DNA of 64,000 nucleotides from Phocaeicola oris (GTDB lineage: Bacteria; Bacteroidota; Bacteroidia; Bacteroidales; Bacteroidaceae): assembly GCF_021295095.1 (NCBI RefSeq), contig NZ_JAJLQX010000002.1, positions 62,001-126,000 of the forward strand, given 5' to 3'. Under the pieces are notes generated by a model that saw nothing but the letters and a program-made list of their open reading frames with translations, was not told the origin of the DNA and did no database searches. The position numbers and the translations under genes are program-made. Shown here piece after piece: positions 55,743 through 64,000 of the stretch (position 1 is its first letter; each line of letters starts with the position of its first letter).

Positions 55743-56149
55743 TTTTCTATTATCATCCTGTTAGCTTGAGTTGCATTTATCCTCGCGCTATATTTTAGCG
55801 AGATTTATATTATTTAGAATCTTCATTCCTAATACTCGTTGGAAATATATGCAGAGGTCTCATTTTCTTAATCTTCTTTTTGCATCTTGACTAAAACCTC
55901 CATCCTTGCTATGCTCCAATAACTCTTACAGCCGCACCTATCCATCTGATTAATGTAGCTTTTGGAGGAAAGTCTCGCTCGATAACTTTCCATCCGGAGT
56001 CATCTCAATATTCTCCAATAAGTAGTATATAGGTAATTACAAATAGTATATGAAATTTATAAATAGAATTAATAATAATATAATTTTAGATATTGCTATT
56101 CAAGTTCTGCCGGATAGCAAAAAAAATAGCAGAAACAAAACAGTTTATA
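55743..56149. other. Gene-less region with coding-like debris
   Basis: No intact gene is seen. Minus-strand frames at 55950-56036 end in MTPDGKLSSETFLQKLH and stop, which looks like a true protein C-terminus without a body. A hairpin TCGCTA/TAGCGA-like dyad lies near 55781-55800. The stretch is consistent with decayed genes between the element core and the barrel/C39 cluster. Confidence 0.35.
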
Positions 56150-56180
56150 TTGTTTTAAACAATATAAATATGTATATTTG
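56150..56180 (+). promoter_or_regulatory. Promoter with palindromic -33 region for the barrel/C39 operon
   Basis: TTGTTTTAAACAATATAAAT (56150-56169), whose left part is a near-perfect palindrome (ATATTGTTT-T-AAACAATAT from 56147), is followed by the -7 element TATATTTG at 56173-56180. The same 20 bases and -7 element occur at 62246-62276. The leader to the ATG at 56311 is about 125 nt and contains a 23-codon frame (56229-56300) of doubtful reality. Confidence 0.65.
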
Positions 56181-56310
56181 CAGCGTCAAAAAGATAATGA
56201 ATAGACATGATTATTGAATAGACTTTAATGTACAAAGTAAAGCAATGTTGTCAATATGACGATGGAATGAGGTGTTTTTTGAAGCATTCACTTTTATAAA
56301 ATTGTGTAAT

Positions 56311-58572
56311 ATGAGAAAATTATTAACTTTTTTGATGTTGTTGCTATTATCTGTAAGATTGTCAGCACAAGAGATAAACGGAAGGGTGGTTGACGAGAAA
56401 GGTGGACCACTGGCATTTGTAAATGTGGTGCTGCTTTCAAGGCAAGATTCCTCGCTGGTGAAAGGAACGATGACACGTGAGGATGGCTCCTTCACGATAG
56501 AGCCCTCTGGCAGTGTAGGTATCGTGAAGTTTTCGTTCATTGGCTATCAGACAGTTTATAGAGATTGCAACGAGCGAGAGATGGGTACCATACGCATGAA
56601 GATGGATGCCACGGAGTTGAGCGGTGTTATAGTGAAAGGGAAAAGAACTACAGTAAAAGTAGGATTGAACAAGATAACAGTGGATGTGGCACATTCATAT
56701 TTGCAATATATGGGCAAGGTGATCGACGTGCTGGGTAGGATTCCAGGTTTGACCTCCGACTTGCAGTTGTTGGAGGGTGGAACGCCCACGTTCGTACTCA
56801 ACGGAAGACCTGTAGACATGGCGGAGCTGAAAGTTATTCCTGCATCGGAAATAAATAAGATAGTGGTAGACTCCAACCCAACCGTAGAATATAGTGCCAG
56901 CAATAATGGAGTTGTGTATATCACCACCAAGTCGGCATTGGGGAACACACTCTCTTCGGAAGTAAGCAATACGTCTGTCTTTGCTAGAGACTATATGAAT
57001 ATAGCGAATGTGACTATCAACGAGAAATATAAGAAGGTGAGCAATATTCTTACGGCAGGGTTCTCGTATGTGAACACAACGCAGATAGACAATACTACCG
57101 AGACTGTGTTCCTGCCACAAAAGACTATAGAGAGTGCAAAAGAAAGACATACGCATGGGAATGCCCGGAAGTTCGACTGGTTCTATTCCATGAACTGGGA
57201 TATCAGCCGACATCAGTTGTTCAGCTTCCAATATACAGGTAATGTAGGTAACACCCATCTCAACGAACCTACTAGGCAGACGATGGATGGAAACGACATG
57301 GCTTTCGGTCAAAAGAAACGAGGAACCGACTTTCTGCACAGTGCCAGCGTGAACTACAGGAACGAAATAGACTCCACACGTACTCTATCATTCATTGCCG
57401 ATTATGCGCTACGCCGCTCCGATGAGACAGGATTGGCTTCCACTGTTCCTGCTGTTGCTACAGAAAGTGAAGGAAAATATCATATCGGTGGTGCACGCCT
57501 ATCATACAATAGCCACCGCAAGTGGGCCGATGTGTCGATGGGACTTTTCTTCTCGGCCATGAGCAACAAGGGTAACTATGCCTACAATACAGATGCAGAG
57601 GCGTACGATGCTCACGAGAGCCTATATGGTGCATACTTGTCACTGTCGAGACAAATTAAGAGCTTTTATCTGCAAGGTGGCTTGAGAATGGAAGCCGACC
57701 ATCGAAAGCTGGAGACCAACGTATCAGGAGCGTTTGCAGACTCTACAGAATGGAGACTGTTCCCTAATTTGGTAGTTACGAGGAGACTGACTGCTAAGTC
57801 ATCGGTGGGTCTATCTGTGGGGCAGACCATTGGGCGCCCGTCGTTTGCCAATTTGAATCCCGGGCTTTATTATTATGATGCCATCTCATATAAGGTAGGC
57901 AATCCGCAGTTGAAGCCAAATGTTACCACTAACGTGAAACTAAGCTACAACTATGGCGATTTGTTCACCTCGATAGCTTATAATAGAAATCATGATAAAA
58001 TAGTGGAACTCCCTTTATGGACGGAGACATCAGTTGACAATAAGAATATTAAGTGGATGCCTGTGAACTTCAATAAGGCAGAGAATATTGTGGCTACTGT
58101 TATTTATTACTATTCGCTCGGTCCTGTTCGAGGTGACGTAACAGGTTCGTTTACCCAACCTTTTGTCAAGGCAAACTATCTAGGGGAAGAACATTCGTGG
58201 AACAAGGCATCCTGGTATATTGATGCGAATGCGCAGTGGACATTTAATAACCATTCGCTAGTTGTATTTAATGCTTCTTTCGACAGTGGAGGTACAAGCA
58301 CGTTGTTCGATCATGAGAGTTCGTGGACTGTGAATCTTGCCTACATACTTCGCCTGATGAAGGATAGGCTGAACGTGACAGTTGCTGCTAATGACATATT
58401 CCATACTGACAGGTCGAACAACTGGGCAATGAAATACAATAATATACGTACAACGATGGATACCAGCGGTGATACCCAACGCCTGATAGTGAAATTGAGT
58501 TACAATTTTGGTAAGTTGAAACTCGACAGCAGCAAGAAAATCGCTTCTAAGGAATTCTTAAATAGATTATAA
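56311..58572 (+). CDS. Outer-membrane beta-barrel protein with carboxypeptidase-regulatory domain
   Basis: A 753-residue outer-membrane protein. Signal peptide MRKLLTFLMLLLLSVRLS, cut near AQEING. A carboxypeptidase-regulatory beta-sandwich (about 22-105) and plug (LGRIPGLTSDLQLLEGGTPTFVLNGRPVDMAELKVIPASEINKIVV) precede an OMP_b-brl_3-type barrel ending LIVKLSYNFGKLKL. The frame can be read from 56272, but the signal peptide begins at 56311. It is 5 bp upstream of the C39 gene and evidently in operon with it, so it may handle the processed peptide. Confidence 0.82.
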   Translation: MRKLLTFLMLLLLSVRLSAQEINGRVVDEKGGPLAFVNVVLLSRQDSSLVKGTMTREDGSFTIEPSGSVGIVKFSFIGYQTVYRDCNEREMGTIRMKMDATELSGVIVKGKRTTVKVGLNKITVDVAHSYLQYMGKVIDVLGRIPGLTSDLQLLEGGTPTFVLNGRPVDMAELKVIPASEINKIVVDSNPTVEYSASNNGVVYITTKSALGNTLSSEVSNTSVFARDYMNIANVTINEKYKKVSNILTAGFSYVNTTQIDNTTETVFLPQKTIESAKERHTHGNARKFDWFYSMNWDISRHQLFSFQYTGNVGNTHLNEPTRQTMDGNDMAFGQKKRGTDFLHSASVNYRNEIDSTRTLSFIADYALRRSDETGLASTVPAVATESEGKYHIGGARLSYNSHRKWADVSMGLFFSAMSNKGNYAYNTDAEAYDAHESLYGAYLSLSRQIKSFYLQGGLRMEADHRKLETNVSGAFADSTEWRLFPNLVVTRRLTAKSSVGLSVGQTIGRPSFANLNPGLYYYDAISYKVGNPQLKPNVTTNVKLSYNYGDLFTSIAYNRNHDKIVELPLWTETSVDNKNIKWMPVNFNKAENIVATVIYYYSLGPVRGDVTGSFTQPFVKANYLGEEHSWNKASWYIDANAQWTFNNHSLVVFNASFDSGGTSTLFDHESSWTVNLAYILRLMKDRLNVTVAANDIFHTDRSNNWAMKYNNIRTTMDTSGDTQRLIVKLSYNFGKLKLDSSKKIASKEFLNRL

Positions 58573-58577
58573 CTAAT

Positions 58578-59312
58578 ATGGCTTTTCCTTTTTCCTATCA
58601 AAAAGATTCTATGCAATGTGGTATTGCTTGCTTGTGTATGATTAGTAAGCATTATGGGAAAACAATACCTATGTTTTTTTTATCCAAGATATGCTTTGTG
58701 ACCACAGAGGGTGTTTCCCTGAAAGGAATCGGAGAGGCTGCAGAAAATTTGGGTATAAAAACAATCGCGGGAAATATTAAAATTACTAAATTAAGCGATT
58801 CACCTCTCCCCTGCATCCTCCACTGGAATCAGAACCATTTTGTGGTGCTGTATAAAGTAAAAAAAGGTGAAATATTCTATGTAGCTGACCCAGCAAAAGG
58901 ACTTGTAAAATACAATATCGAAGACTTTAAGAAGCATTGGATTAGCACACTTTCGAGCGGTGAGGAGAAAGGAATAGCTATGTTCTTAGAGCCCACACCT
59001 GCATTTTATGAAAGGCAGATAGACGAGCAGCCAATAGAAGAACGCTCGTTTAAGTTCCTCTTTGGCTACATAAGACAATACCGCAGGTACTTCGGGCAGA
59101 TTGTCTTAGGGCTATTAGTGGGCTGCCTTTTGCAACTCATTCTGCCTTTCCTCACCCAAGCCATAGTGGATGTGGGCATCAAAAAACAAAACATCGGTTT
59201 TATGACGGATTTATCAAAAGATAACCAAGAAAGTTTTTGCAAGGCAAAAAGAAAAGGTGTCATTGATAAGCTCAAAAGATATATTGATTTTAAGTATAAA
59301 GTAATTCAATAG
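58578..59312 (+). CDS. C39 peptidase-ABC transporter (PCAT), truncated after its first membrane helix
   Basis: A 244-residue protein. The C39 double-glycine leader peptidase domain (1-140) is complete, with Cys14 (MQCGIACLCM), His87 (WNQNHFVVLYKV) and Asp104 (VADPAKG). The start of the ABC membrane domain follows (IVLGLLVGCLLQLILPFLTQAIVDVGIKKQNIGF, to about 208). Homologues then continue for about 500 residues of helices and ATPase. Here 36 unrelated basic residues (CKAKRKGVIDKLKRYI...) and a stop occur. Full PCATs cleave and export bacteriocin-like peptides. This product could still cleave but not pump. Confidence 0.8.
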   Translation: MAFPFSYQKDSMQCGIACLCMISKHYGKTIPMFFLSKICFVTTEGVSLKGIGEAAENLGIKTIAGNIKITKLSDSPLPCILHWNQNHFVVLYKVKKGEIFYVADPAKGLVKYNIEDFKKHWISTLSSGEEKGIAMFLEPTPAFYERQIDEQPIEERSFKFLFGYIRQYRRYFGQIVLGLLVGCLLQLILPFLTQAIVDVGIKKQNIGFMTDLSKDNQESFCKAKRKGVIDKLKRYIDFKYKVIQ

Positions 59313-61373
59313 ATGAAAACATTATTTGTTATTATTATGTGCTTATGTTTCAACGTATCATATGCACAGGAACCTGACACAACGAAAACATCGGTTCAAA
59401 CCAAAGAACTTGAAGAAGTGGTTGTCAAAGCATTTTATCTCGCACGTGAGAAAGATCATATCCTTGCGATTCCAACAAAAGAGCAACGTAAACATGCTGT
59501 GACTGGTTATGACCTATTGAACAATCTTATGGTCCCAGGAGTATCTGTTGAGCGTTCGACTGGCAGTGTAACAACTCCAGCTGGTGCTGCCACTCTCTAC
59601 ATTGATGGGCGCGAGGCTGATTTCCGGGAGGTGCAGTCATTGAGACCGAAGGATATCTCTCGCGTGGAATATTTTGACGTACCGAACGGTAAATACGCCA
59701 AAGACGCATACGCTATAAACATTGTAATGAAACCAATCAACAACGGTGGCTATACCCATCTGGATGCGTCTCAAGGTATAGGGTTTCTTTATGGTAACTA
59801 TAACCTTATTTCAAAATTTGTCACAGGAACAAAAAGTCTGAATCTTTGGGCAGGATATTCTTTGGAAAATCCCAAATCATCAATGAATGAAAATGAGTTT
59901 TTAAAATTTCCTGATTATCAGTTAAACAGGCAACAATATTACAATAATGCTGGAAATAAGGAAACGGGAAAATATGTGCAAGCTTCGATAAGTAACCGAG
60001 GAAGAAAATATATATGGATGCTTCGTGGTGGTATGGCATGGGATGATAAAAGAAACAACGTCAATGGCGGAAGGATTAACTATTGGCACACAAACACATC
60101 CATCAAGAATAGCAGTATTTTAAATATTGACAGTCGAAACAAATCTTATCGTCCGAGTGTTTATTTCTACGGACTGCACACTTTTTCCGATACAAAGTCA
60201 TTAGATTATGTATTTGATGGATATTATTCTCGGAACGACTATAACCGTTTTTATAATGAGGATGATGAGTCATTTCATTCACTTGTCAAAGAAGATTATT
60301 ATTACGTCAAAGCGAATGCTAACTATTCAATGGCGTTCAGTCATAGGAACAGATTGGCTTTCAGCTTATTCGAGTTCATGAGAATTAGTGATTCTGAATA
60401 CACGGGAACTTCGATATATAATCAAAATTTGCATTCTTCGGAAACAATCCTTTTTGCTGACTATTCCCAGCGTTTAGGAAGATTTTTCTTTGATATCAAC
60501 CCTGGATTATCTTTTCTTACATATAGTTTAAAGGGGATGGAGCCTATTAATCACCTTACGCCAAGACTTCAGACAAGAGCAGCATATAAGATAGATAAAG
60601 TACAGCAACTTCAATTTACATTTGCTTTGGGAAATACTTATCCGAGGATTAATACTATTAACAATGTCGAACAACAGATTGATCCTATCATTATTCTTAA
60701 AGGTAACCCGGATATGGACAACTCAATTCTTTTAAACCCACGATTAAGTCATACATTGAATCTTAATAAATTCGCTTTACAAACAGGGGTGTCATACTTC
60801 TACCAAAATCATTCAATTATTTCGGATTACTACATACGGGACGGACACCTCATCAGCACTTTTAGAGATGATTGTATCTATCATCGCCCCAGTGCTGATA
60901 TATCTATGACCTATAAACCTTCCGGTTCACTCAATATGAAATTATCCAGTCAATGGATTGAACATTTGGTGCGGGGAGGGACTGAACATCGTAACTTGTC
61001 CTCAATCTCAGGATCTGCTATGGTAAACTACTATATTCAGGATTTTTCTTTCAGTGTATCTTTGGCGACACCATCCCGTGATTTAATAGACAGCCAAATT
61101 AGTAGGAAGACTTATTGGCAATATCAACTGTCGGCAATGTGGAAACATGGGAATTGGGCTATCGAAGCTAATGCAAACAACTTATTCATGATGAAGAATA
61201 ATATTGTGGATGAATTGTCAACACCATATTATTCCTTCAAACAAATAAATCAAAGTCGCAGTTACAACCAGTACGCAACATTGAAAATTGTTTATAGTTT
61301 TGATTACGGCAAGAAGACATCCAAAACACCTGATTATGAACATAAAAATAGTGAAAGTGCAATCTTAAAATAA
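59313..61373 (+). CDS. Second outer-membrane beta-barrel protein of the C39 cluster
   Basis: A 686-residue protein. Signal peptide MKTLFVIIMCLCFNVSY, cut near AQEPD. A short plug-like domain (TKELEEVVVKAFYLAREKDHILAIPTKEQRKHAVTGYDLLNNLMVPGVSVERST, IDGREADFREVQSLRPKDISRVEYFDVP) lacks the carboxypeptidase-regulatory N-domain of the first barrel. The barrel ends LKIVYSFDYGKK, followed by a hydrophilic tail. The start ATG directly follows the C39 stop and is 6 bp from the HlyD stub, so all four are one operon. Ligand unknown. Confidence 0.8.
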   Translation: MKTLFVIIMCLCFNVSYAQEPDTTKTSVQTKELEEVVVKAFYLAREKDHILAIPTKEQRKHAVTGYDLLNNLMVPGVSVERSTGSVTTPAGAATLYIDGREADFREVQSLRPKDISRVEYFDVPNGKYAKDAYAINIVMKPINNGGYTHLDASQGIGFLYGNYNLISKFVTGTKSLNLWAGYSLENPKSSMNENEFLKFPDYQLNRQQYYNNAGNKETGKYVQASISNRGRKYIWMLRGGMAWDDKRNNVNGGRINYWHTNTSIKNSSILNIDSRNKSYRPSVYFYGLHTFSDTKSLDYVFDGYYSRNDYNRFYNEDDESFHSLVKEDYYYVKANANYSMAFSHRNRLAFSLFEFMRISDSEYTGTSIYNQNLHSSETILFADYSQRLGRFFFDINPGLSFLTYSLKGMEPINHLTPRLQTRAAYKIDKVQQLQFTFALGNTYPRINTINNVEQQIDPIIILKGNPDMDNSILLNPRLSHTLNLNKFALQTGVSYFYQNHSIISDYYIRDGHLISTFRDDCIYHRPSADISMTYKPSGSLNMKLSSQWIEHLVRGGTEHRNLSSISGSAMVNYYIQDFSFSVSLATPSRDLIDSQISRKTYWQYQLSAMWKHGNWAIEANANNLFMMKNNIVDELSTPYYSFKQINQSRSYNQYATLKIVYSFDYGKKTSKTPDYEHKNSESAILK

Positions 61374-61379
61374 ATCACA

Positions 61380-61571
61380 ATGAAAAAAGAAACAGGAATA
61401 GAATTACGCTCTGAAAAGGTTCGTAGTCTTCTAGGTGAAATACCTTCACCTTTTTTAAGATGGGGAACAGTGATAATAGTTGTCATCATCTTAGTTTTAT
61501 TATTAGTTATTTGTATCATACCTTATCCTGATTTGAAAAGTGAAAGTATTTTACATTATTTATTGATGTGA
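61380..61571 (+). pseudogene. N-terminal stub of an HlyD-family membrane fusion protein
   Basis: A 63-residue frame with the typical HlyD start in Bacteroidetes: IELRSEKVRSLLGEIPSPFLRWG, then a membrane helix (about 30-48) and PYPDL. Family members continue with about 350 residues of coiled coil, lipoyl and barrel domains, which are absent; the frame stops after SESILHYLLM. In intact systems this protein bridges the PCAT to the outer membrane. It is probably a remnant, though a short membrane protein could be made. Confidence 0.7.
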
Positions 61572-61676
61572 CTTTCTACCAAAACATGTTAGTTTTTCTG
61601 CAATTTTATTCCTCTAAAAAACAATAACATCTTGAAGAATATGTAAGAACTAAATATCACGCATAAAATTAGAGAA

Positions 61677-62018
61677 TTATTCTTTGATAAGGTGTGTCAA
61701 TGTCGGATCTGCTTTGATACGTTCAATCTCACTCTTCACAAAAGTCTGCACATCTCGTTTGACAGATTTATAGTTGGCTTCGATAGTCTCTTTGAGATTG
61801 TCGGAGCCATCTTCGTTTTTGAAGTCTGCGATTGTGGGTATAGACTGATAAACTTTCATTTCAGCGGAAACTTTGGCAATATCCACGACAATCTCGGCAT
61901 GGAAAATCTTTTGGTCGATACGTTTATCGAAGTTATCGGATACTACACCTTCAAACATACCCTGACCCGTTGGCGGAATTAAGACCGAGTTTACCAAGTC
62001 TTTTGAAAAGAATTGCAT
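61677..62018 (-). CDS. Hypothetical protein of 113 residues
   Basis: I do not recognise this protein. It is soluble, with an N-terminal mixed segment (FSKDLVNSVLIPPTGQGMFEG), a central strand-rich part (KIFHAEIVVDIAKVSAEMKVYQ) and a C-terminal amphipathic helix (ETIEANYKSVKRDVQTFVKSEIERIKAD). It is the only minus-strand gene in the 56-64 kb block. Its leader (62030-62135) holds three dyads and a possible 11-codon leader frame, suggesting regulation. Confidence 0.5.
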   Translation of the reverse strand: MQFFSKDLVNSVLIPPTGQGMFEGVVSDNFDKRIDQKIFHAEIVVDIAKVSAEMKVYQSIPTIADFKNEDGSDNLKETIEANYKSVKRDVQTFVKSEIERIKADPTLTHLIKE

Positions 62019-62033
62019 ATATTAAGGATTTTT

Positions 62034-62134
62034 GCGAAATTCGCATATAAGTTGTGCATACGGATTATTGAACTTAGTGTGTTGGTTATTACTAAGTTAC
62101 AAAACATCTTTTATATGCAACTTTTCTTGCATAT
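62034..62134. promoter_or_regulatory. Three tandem dyads in the leader of the 113-aa gene
   Basis: GCGAA-A-TTCGC (62034-62044), AACTTAGT/ACTAAGTT (62071-62098) and ATATGCAA-CTTTTC-TTGCATAT (62113-62134). On the minus strand an 11-codon frame (62097-62132) ends at the middle hairpin. This looks like an operator or attenuator cluster. The remaining 62135-62245 stretch is AT-rich without features. Confidence 0.4.
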
Positions 62135-62245
62135 TAATTTATCCTTTAATTTAATTCCGCCAACGAGTTATATATAATAAATAATACAGCAAATATAGTG
62201 AAAATACTAAGGAAATACATTTTTTTTGAAAAAAACTTGTTTTTC

Positions 62246-62276
62246 TTGTTTTAAACAATATAAATTTATATATTTG
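62246..62276 (+). promoter_or_regulatory. Promoter with the same palindromic -33 region, for the Ig-like/lipoprotein operon
   Basis: TTGTTTTAAACAATATAAAT (62246-62265) is identical to 56150-56169, and TATATTTG follows at 62269-62276. The spacing differs by only 0-1 bp from the first copy, while flanking bases differ. Confidence 0.65.
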
Positions 62277-62382
62277 TGACAGAATATCTTATTCAGATAG
62301 TTAAAGGAACAATAAGGCTTTAATCGGTCTTAGATGCTAAGATAATAATGCTAAAAATAATAAAAACTTAAAATAAGATTCT

Positions 62383-63272
62383 ATGGTACAGATATTTAAA
62401 AAGCTGGTGAAATTAGATGCATATAAATATGCCTATATATTTGTTATAGTTATTTTATTTGTAAGTTATTTTTCTGATGCGAAAAGAACTGTTGTATGGA
62501 GTACGTCGGATGCATCAATTGGAACCATTAATCAAAATGGGATACTTACCATATCTAAAAATGGTTGTGTATATGTAATTGGTGAAACTAATGGGATGAA
62601 GTTTAGCAAATTGGTATATATAGGAGTCCCAACTTATTTGCTTTCTTCCAAACATAAACCAGATGGTTTTGAAATTGAAGCAAAATGCATAGATGAAACC
62701 TACAAAGCCAATATTGATAATATAAATGCATCGTTAATATTTAGATGGGGAGTAAAATTTCCAAACAAAGATATACGATGGATTGATACCAATAGCCCAT
62801 CAGTATTCATACCTATAGAAGACAAAGATGCTGTTGTATTTCTTAAAATTATAGACAGTAATGGAAAAGAATCTCCACTTCAATCTGTAAAGTGTACAGC
62901 GACGGATATTTTTTACGCATCAAATAATAGGCTGTTACTTGACACAGCAAAAAAATATACAAAGAAGATGGGACTACGTATTCATACAAATACGGCAAGA
63001 TATACCTTACTAGAGATATTTCTTTGTCTAAAGAATATGAAGGTGACATCTGGACTTCTACGAAAGCTAAAGTATATAGCCCGTTTAATAGTACCTACAT
63101 AATACCTGTGTCAAGAGGGGAAATGTCCATTAAAGATGTTCTTCCACAAGAAGAATTGGACTATATTGCACACAACATGCAGGTTGATCATACATGCCTT
63201 TATACGATAGCATTGCTAAACCCGGAGGACAAGTTTATACAAATTATTCCTGTAACTATAAAAATAAAATAA
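62383..63272 (+). pseudogene. Membrane-anchored Ig-like (BIG2) protein, split by a frameshift in an A7 tract
   Basis: Two overlapping frames form one protein of about 295 residues. The first frame has a membrane helix (about 17-34), then a BIG2-like domain (WSTSDASIGTINQNGILTISKNG) and a PKD-like part (LIFRWGVKFPNKDIRW, VFLKIIDSNGKESP). It stays open to 63102 but the sequence becomes unnatural after the seven adenines at 62949-62955. The other frame reads IYKEDGTTYSYKYGKIYLTR through to the stop at 63272, with a natural composition. The cause may be mutation, phase variation or a sequencing error. It heads the lipoprotein operon. Confidence 0.65.
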
Positions 63273-63273
63273 T

Positions 63274-63909
63274 ATGTTCAAGTACATTTTAATTTTCTCT
63301 ACAACATTGCTTATTACGTGTAGCTTGATAGGTTGTTCAAAAGATAAAGATGGAACCATTACTGTGTATGGATATGCTAGCGTTAATGGTGTCGCATATA
63401 AAGATTATGTGTCTATACATGATGCTTTCCACCCTGATCTTCCAATAAAGCCAACATTGTTCAATGGTGATAGATTAGGTGTTTATAACGATAGTATTTT
63501 TATTTTCCAATTTATGTTTAGAAGTATTCAAAGTCAAACACCATTATGGTTGTTTGGAGCTTTTCGTATCCCTCAAGGTGAAGTCTTTCCAAATTTGGAT
63601 AAATCTTACCAATTATCAAAGAATTTAATGTACGATAAAGACAGAACTATCTTTGAAGATTTCTTGAAATATATACCAGTTTCTGAAAACAACAATGATA
63701 GTAGGGGTATCGCTATTATTATAGATTATAATAAGTTGCCATCAGCAACATCTATAGATGGCACTATTATTTTTAAGAAATTTAATAATAGAACTAAAAA
63801 GTTAGACGGTGAGATTTATCTCTATTCCAATGATGAATTCCCTATTTCATATAAGTTAGAGGGACATTTTTCTGATGTTTTATCCTATAACAAAGTACAA
63901 TTACAATGA
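63274..63909 (+). CDS. Lipoprotein of unknown function
   Basis: A 211-residue lipoprotein. The signal sequence MFKYILIFSTTLLITCSLI leads to a lipobox ending at Cys21 (LIGCSKD). The mature part (GTITVYGYASVNGVAYKDYVSIHD, TIIFKKFNNRTKKLDGEIYLYSNDEFPISYKLEGHF) is beta-rich. It resembles small surface lipoproteins of Bacteroidales without a firm family. It starts 1 bp after the Ig-like gene and overlaps the next lipoprotein gene, so the three form an operon. Confidence 0.7.
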   Translation: MFKYILIFSTTLLITCSLIGCSKDKDGTITVYGYASVNGVAYKDYVSIHDAFHPDLPIKPTLFNGDRLGVYNDSIFIFQFMFRSIQSQTPLWLFGAFRIPQGEVFPNLDKSYQLSKNLMYDKDRTIFEDFLKYIPVSENNNDSRGIAIIIDYNKLPSATSIDGTIIFKKFNNRTKKLDGEIYLYSNDEFPISYKLEGHFSDVLSYNKVQLQ

Positions 63910-64000
63910 AAAAAGTGTTTTTAGAATTATTCCGTTATTTGCTCTAATGTTTTTCTTTACAGCTTGCCATGACGATATTTACTCAGATATAACTAATGGC
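63875..64000 (+). CDS. Lipoprotein N-terminus, cut by window edge
   Basis: An in-frame ATG at 63875 (overlapping the previous gene by 35 bp) opens a frame that runs off the window. The segment FRIIPLFALMFFFTACHDD is a clear type II signal peptide with lipobox FTAC (Cys31 from this start). Only 42 residues are visible, so no family can be named. An internal ATG at 63947 would leave too short a signal. Confidence 0.6.
   Translation, partial: MFYPITKYNYNEKSVFRIIPLFALMFFFTACHDDIYSDITNG

Noticed and set aside
56229-56300. 23-codon frame in the leader of the barrel/C39 operon, considered as a bacteriocin-like peptide
   Set aside because: It has no double-glycine leader or hydrophobic core and no ribosome site; probably chance.
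56695-57339. 214-codon frame antisense to the barrel gene
   Set aside because: It is a shadow of the outer-membrane protein, with no recognised motif.

Overview
The window reads as a chromosome segment from a gut-type member of the order Bacteroidales (Bacteroides/Parabacteroides-like; genus not decided). Three things support this. Almost every upstream region carries the Bacteroidetes -7 promoter element TAnnTTTG, and Shine-Dalgarno sites are rare. The gene families are typical of the order: PadR-PspC pair, OMP_b-brl-type outer-membrane barrels, S37 and S9B peptidases, DUF4199-glycosyltransferase-DUF6452-DUF6048, the LptE/sigma-54 regulator/SecG cluster. The mobile-element genes are those of Bacteroides conjugative elements.

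Positions 1 to about 38.8 kb are backbone. They hold a DPP-IV fragment, a membrane methyltransferase, padR-pspC, an outer-membrane barrel, an S37 peptidase, the pepT-gcvT pair, a PurF-like paralogue without its glutaminase cysteine, a RecQ-type helicase, an SRP RNA-tRNA-Thr unit, a DUF4199/GT2/DUF6452/DUF6048/mntP/apbE run, a two-component system divergent from an ABC exporter, a Crp-type regulator, dcp, a run from a dCMP deaminase to a formyl-THF cyclo-ligase, dciA-recF, a TPR protein, ribH, tRNA-Tyr and tRNA-Gly, xth, and the operon sigma-54 regulator-lptE-TPR-secG.

Four intergenic gaps in the backbone (6.9, 12.6, 24.8 and 33.9 kb) each hold an array of near-palindromic units with an exact 22-bp period. 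I do not recognise this repeat family and consider it the strongest unexplained structure in the window.

From about 39 to 55.7 kb lies part of an integrative/conjugative-type element: regulators, a toprim/AAA primase-helicase, an excisionase-like HTH, an AbiE-type toxin-antitoxin cassette flanked on both sides by the same long palindrome, a 2081-aa methylase-helicase, TopB, a DUF3945 protein and a TetR regulator. This block is visibly GC-richer in its core. No integrase, relaxase or Tra gene lies inside the window. The left junction (38.9-39.4 kb) is full of direct and inverted repeats and contains a candidate small RNA and a 37-aa cysteine-rich microprotein.

From 56.1 to 64 kb lies an accessory region that appears degraded or minimised. 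It has two outer-membrane barrels interleaved with a C39 peptidase-ABC gene cut off after its first membrane helix and an HlyD-type fusion protein cut off after its only helix. A second operon follows, of an Ig-like protein (frameshifted in an A7 tract) and lipoproteins. Its promoter shares an identical 20-bp palindromic -33 region with the C39 operon promoter, so the two operons are probably co-regulated.
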